Assembly (NCBI GenBank): GCA_943913325.1
Contig: CALTXP010000072.1
Location: 1-8,081 of the forward strand
Reading direction: 5' to 3'
Source: an uncultured Anaerococcus sp.
Lineage (GTDB): Bacteria > Bacillota > Clostridia > Tissierellales > Peptoniphilaceae
DNA: 8,081 bases
The notes beneath the pieces were generated by a model. That model ran no database searches, was not told where the DNA came from, and saw only the letters and a list, made by a program, of their open reading frames with translations. Of this stretch, positions 6,127 through 8,081 are shown piece by piece. Both the position numbers and the translations under genes were made by a program. Numbering within the stretch: the first letter of the stretch is position 1; the number at the start of each line of letters is the position of its first letter.

Positions 6127-7001
6127 TTAAATAATGATGTTCACAATCAAACCTGTAGAAATAGCTACAACTAAAATGGCGATAACAAACGATACTACAA
6201 ACTCTTTTTTGAATAATTTAGATAATAATACTACTTCTGGAATACTTGCACCGGCACCACCTATTATTAATGAGACAACCGTTCCCAAGGACATTCCTTT
6301 TGAAGCTAATGCTCCGGCTATAGGTAACATAGTTTCAGGTTTAATATACCCTACTACTGATGCAATGAGTACGGATATACTACTATCTCCACTTGCATAT
6401 TTAGTGATAAACGTTTCAGGTACAAATCCGTATATAAAAGCACCAATAAACACACCAATAAATAAATAAGGGAGCATTGGATATAAGAATGCCCAAGCAT
6501 CATTTAATGCATGTTTAACACGAGATCCAGTTTTATTAGCAAAAACCCATCTCCTTTAACGTTTACACCTTTGTAAGATTTAGCTAAATTCATTTTTGAA
6601 AATACTAGACCCGTTAAAATACTAAAAATCGCTAGTACAACAAAGTAAATAACAGCAACTTTCCAACTTAGTAAACTCCATAACATAAATATCATTAATG
6701 GATTCATTAATGGCGATGCAATCAAGAAACTCACTGCAGGACCAAATGGAACTTTAGAATTTAATAAACCTGCAAGTATAGGAATTGTTGAACAAGAGCA
6801 AAAAGGTGTAATCGAACCAAATATCATTCCCAAAATATAATTAATAACTTGATTAGGTTTACTTAAAAAGTGTTTTATTTTCTCTTCTGAAACTATTTGC
6901 TGGATTATACTTACAATAAAACTCACTACTATGAATAGTACTAATAATTCAAAAAATAGCATTAAAAATGTCTTTATGAATTCTATACTTGAATCTAACA
7001 T
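6127..7001 (-). pseudogene. YraQ/ArsP-type (DUF318) permease, split by a one-base frameshift
   Basis: Two frames together make one complete permease of the UPF0718/DUF318 family (PF03773), which includes the methylarsenite exporter ArsP. The first (7001 to 6504) has several membrane helices and the family's CSCST motif with C68 and C70 in FGSITPFCSCSTIPILAG. It then runs into an unrelated end (FLLIKLDLVLNMH). Adding one T to the run complementary to 6541-6545 restores GFFANKTGSRVKHALNDAWA and joins the second frame (6477 to 6127), which carries the second half including SVVGYIKPETMLPIAGALAS and GGAGASIPEV. The repaired product is 291 residues, a normal length. The start has GGAGGA 10 bases upstream and lies behind tandem ArsR-type operators. 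As given, the gene is inactive, or the sequence has a homopolymer error. ArsB beside it suggests a metalloid substrate, but this is inference. Confidence 0.85.
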
Positions 7002-7023
7002 TAATATAATTCCTCCAAATTTA

Positions 7024-7047
7024 ATTAATCAACTTTTTTTGATTAAT
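7024..7047. promoter_or_regulatory. ArsR-type operator 1 of the permease operon
   Basis: ATTAATCAA (7024-7032) and TTGATTAAT (7039-7047) form a perfect 9-6-9 inverted repeat just upstream of the permease ribosome site. The 17 bases 7027-7043 are identical to 7525-7541 in front of arsR. ATCAA-N6-TTGAT fits the operator type that I know for ArsR-family repressors of Firmicutes. Confidence 0.75.
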
Positions 7048-7065
7048 ATATCAAAAAATATTGAT
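7045..7065 (-). promoter_or_regulatory. permease promoter with ArsR-type operator 2
   Basis: ATCAA (7050-7054), six bases, then TTGAT (7061-7065) repeat the operator architecture, centred 22 bp (about two helical turns) from operator 1. On the minus strand TGATATATT (7053-7045) resembles an extended -10 (TGnTATAAT-like) and lies within these sites, so a bound repressor would block it. The matching -35 is poor. Confidence 0.5.
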
Positions 7066-7077
7066 TAAAACTACATT

Positions 7078-7100
7078 AAAAAAGATACTTAAAGTATCTT
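7078..7100 (-). terminator. short terminator over the stop of the ArsR-family gene
   Basis: On the minus strand AAGATACT-TTA-AGTATCTT is an 8-bp hairpin directly followed by TTTT. It spans the last codons and the stop (7089-7091). The stem is AT-rich, so termination is probably partial. It separates the regulator from the permease, which has its own operators and promoter. Confidence 0.55.
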
Positions 7101-7412
7101 ACAACAAGTATCTTCATTTAAAACAACCTGTATTTGTTGCTCATTAATTTTATAATAATTCCATGTGCCATGCTTTTCAGCACTCAGTATATTAGCATCT
7201 ACTAATTTTTTTAGATGATAAGAAAGCTTAGATTGCTTTAATTCTAAAATTTCTTCTAGATCACAGACACATAAAGCTTTTTTTTCACTTTGATTTATTG
7301 TTTGTAGAATAGATAATCTAATTTTATCTGCAAGCGCATTGAAAATTTGTTCATAGAATTCTAATTCTTTTTCTGTCATTATACTCGTATCAACTTTAAC
7401 AGATGACATCAT
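7089..7412 (-). CDS. ArsR/SmtB-family metalloregulator
   Basis: This is a DNA-binding repressor of 107 residues, normal for ArsR/SmtB winged-helix proteins. Helices at about 14-40 (FNALADKIRLSIL) and the recognition helix QSKLSYHLKKLVDANIL (60-76) are followed by the wing (HGTWNYYKIN, 81-90). LCVCDLEE at 47-54 supplies the Cys-X-Cys (C48, C50) used by As(III)/Sb(III)-sensing ArsR proteins at the recognition-helix region. A C-terminal vicinal pair C103-C104 could complete a three-thiolate site. Metal or arsenical binding releases such repressors from DNA. Two consecutive ATGs (7412 and 7409) are possible starts. The ribosome site is weak (GAAAGAAG). It lies upstream of the permease in the same orientation and diverges from arsR. 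It is clearly different in sequence from the arsR next door. Confidence 0.9.
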   Translation of the reverse strand: MMSSVKVDTSIMTEKELEFYEQIFNALADKIRLSILQTINQSEKKALCVCDLEEILELKQSKLSYHLKKLVDANILSAEKHGTWNYYKINEQQIQVVLNEDTCCKIL

Positions 7413-7445
7413 TCATCAGCTTCTTTCTATTTATCATTTTTAATT

Positions 7446-7473
7446 TAAATATAACGATAGTATGCTTGTGCAA
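7446..7473 (-). promoter_or_regulatory. possible promoter of the minus-strand ArsR-family gene
   Basis: On the minus strand TTGCAC (7473-7468) and TATTTA (7451-7446) are separated by 16 bases, 34-39 bp upstream of the ATG. No ATCAA-N6-TTGAT operator overlaps it. The nearest one is about 50 bp further upstream, at 7525-7541. Confidence 0.33.
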
Positions 7474-7524
7474 TATACTTTTAGTAATATAATTTTTCAC
7501 AATAACTAGGAAATAATTAAAATA

Positions 7525-7566
7525 AATCAACTTTTTTTGATATAACTATTATAAATAATCTAATGT
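7525..7566 (+). promoter_or_regulatory. arsRB promoter with ArsR operator
   Basis: ATCAA-cttttt-TTGAT (7526-7541) is the ArsR-type inverted repeat. Its right arm forms the -35 TTGATA (7537-7542). TAATGT at 7561-7566, 18 bases on, is the likely -10. Repressor bound here would cover the -35. Transcription would begin near 7573, giving a leader of about 50 nt before arsR. Confidence 0.62.
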
Positions 7567-7625
7567 ATTATTGCAAAAATCATAATATATAGATGATAAT
7601 CTATGTTTGTGGAGGTATTAAATAT

Positions 7626-7943
7626 ATGTCTTATAAGGAATTATCATTACATTTAAAAGTTTTATCAGATCCAAGTCGATTAGAAATATTAGACTTATTA
7701 TCTTGTGGTGAACTATGTGCTTGTGATTTGTTAGCGTATTTTCAATTTTCACAGCCTACATTAAGTCATCATATGAAACTATTAGTAGATAATGAATTAG
7801 TAACCACGTGGAAAGACGGTACAAAACGTATGTATAAACTTAAACGTGAATACTTAGATTCAATCAACAAAGCATTAACTTATATTAGCTCTCCTACTCA
7901 ACAATGTATGTGTAAAAAGATAAAGACAGGTGAATGTAAATAA
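7626..7943 (+). CDS. arsR: ArsR, arsenical-resistance operon repressor
   Basis: This is a trans-acting repressor that leaves its operator when it binds As(III) or Sb(III). Its 105 residues closely follow the staphylococcal plasmid ArsR that I remember: MSYKELS at the start, LSDPSRLEILDLL, the metal-binding ELCACDLL with C31 and C33, and the recognition helix FSQPTLSHHMKLLVDNEL at 41-58. C27 and a Cys-rich tail (C94, C96, C104) are also as in that branch. The ATG at 7626 has GGAGG 10 bases upstream. The frame extends 11 codons further to 7593, but that would put the ribosome site inside the gene. The stop overlaps the arsB start by one base (TAATG), so the two are translationally coupled. The promoter carries the operator at 7525-7541. 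Confidence 0.95.
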   Translation: MSYKELSLHLKVLSDPSRLEILDLLSCGELCACDLLAYFQFSQPTLSHHMKLLVDNELVTTWKDGTKRMYKLKREYLDSINKALTYISSPTQQCMCKKIKTGECK

Positions 7944-8081
7944 TGACTATTTTAGCGATTATTATCTTTCTTTTAACCCTCATTTTTGTTATTTGGCAAC
8001 CTAAAGGTCTAGATATTGGTATTACAGCATTAATTGGTGCTGTAATTGCTATAATCACTGGCGTTGTAAGCTTTTCAGATG
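7943..8081 (+). CDS. arsB: ArsB arsenite efflux pump (5' end only)
   Basis: Only the first 46 codons are inside the window. They read MTILAIIIFLLTLIFVIWQP then KGLDIGITALIGAVIAIITG, matching the N-terminus of staphylococcal ArsB, an integral membrane As(III)/Sb(III)-proton antiporter of about 430 residues. The first transmembrane helix is at about 2-18 and the second at about 24-41. The ATG overlaps the arsR stop, with AGGTG in the last arsR codons as ribosome site. In known staphylococcal operons arsC follows. Whether it does here lies beyond the window. Confidence 0.93.
   Translation, partial: MTILAIIIFLLTLIFVIWQPKGLDIGITALIGAVIAIITGVVSFSD

Noticed and set aside
6134..6469. Plus-strand 111-codon frame
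   Set aside because: Antisense to the second half of the permease, whose family motifs are clear.
6127..7001. Two separate half-size permease genes, or a programmed frameshift joining them
   Set aside because: The second half lacks its own ribosome site, and homologous sequence continues upstream of its first ATG in its own frame. GGGTTTTTG is not a good slippery site, because the Phe tRNA would have to re-pair on GTT, and five T residues are too few for transcriptional slippage.
7593..7625. ArsR start at 7593
   Set aside because: The GGAGG ribosome site lies inside this extension, and known ArsR proteins start MSYKEL.
1..8081. CRISPR array, tRNA, rRNA or insertion sequence
   Set aside because: I saw no regularly spaced repeats, cloverleaf-like segments, transposase motifs or terminal inverted repeats with target duplications.

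Overview
The window is AT-rich Firmicutes DNA and almost certainly from a Staphylococcus. The closing arsR and the start of arsB match the staphylococcal arsenical-resistance genes that I know, and a lipoprotein of the Staphylococcus-specific tandem-type (Csa1/DUF576) family lies in the middle. I cannot name the species. Gene density is moderate. Most genes are on the minus strand, and only the last two are on plus.

Layout, left to right. (1) 1-454 has no protein gene. It holds a plus-strand hairpin terminator (287-331) that may end a small RNA. (2) 455-3302 is a three-gene minus-strand operon. In transcription order it encodes a YqcI/YcgG-family protein (a family that includes heme-dependent N-hydroxylases) with an unexplained C-terminal extension, a HAD phosphatase starting at TTG, and a DHA1-type MFS exporter. 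An oxidising enzyme, a phosphatase and an exporter in one transcript look like a small biosynthetic or detoxification cassette. (3) 3621-4508 is an MscS-type mechanosensitive channel, bracketed by two copies of a ~65-bp repeat that contains a terminator hairpin. (4) 4848-5633 is a single tandem-type lipoprotein gene, with possible decayed coding fragments downstream (4716-4851) and upstream (5767-5832). (5) 5985-8081 is an arsenic/metalloid region. On minus it has an ArsR-family regulator, a YraQ/ArsP-type permease broken by a one-base frameshift, and an overlooked 42-residue protein with two Cys-Cys pairs. On plus it has arsR and the start of arsB, which runs off the window.

Regulation of the arsenic region can be read from the DNA. 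An inverted repeat ATCAA-N6-TTGAT occurs twice in tandem before the permease and once in the arsR promoter. A 17-bp core is identical between the two loci. This suggests that one ArsR-type repressor, or two with the same specificity, controls both the ArsB pump and the permease/Cys-Cys operon. A small terminator over the stop codon of the minus-strand regulator separates it from the permease, which has its own promoter.

The least explained parts are the YqcI-HAD-MFS cassette, the C-terminal extension of the YqcI protein, the Cys-Cys microprotein behind the permease, and the candidate small RNA.
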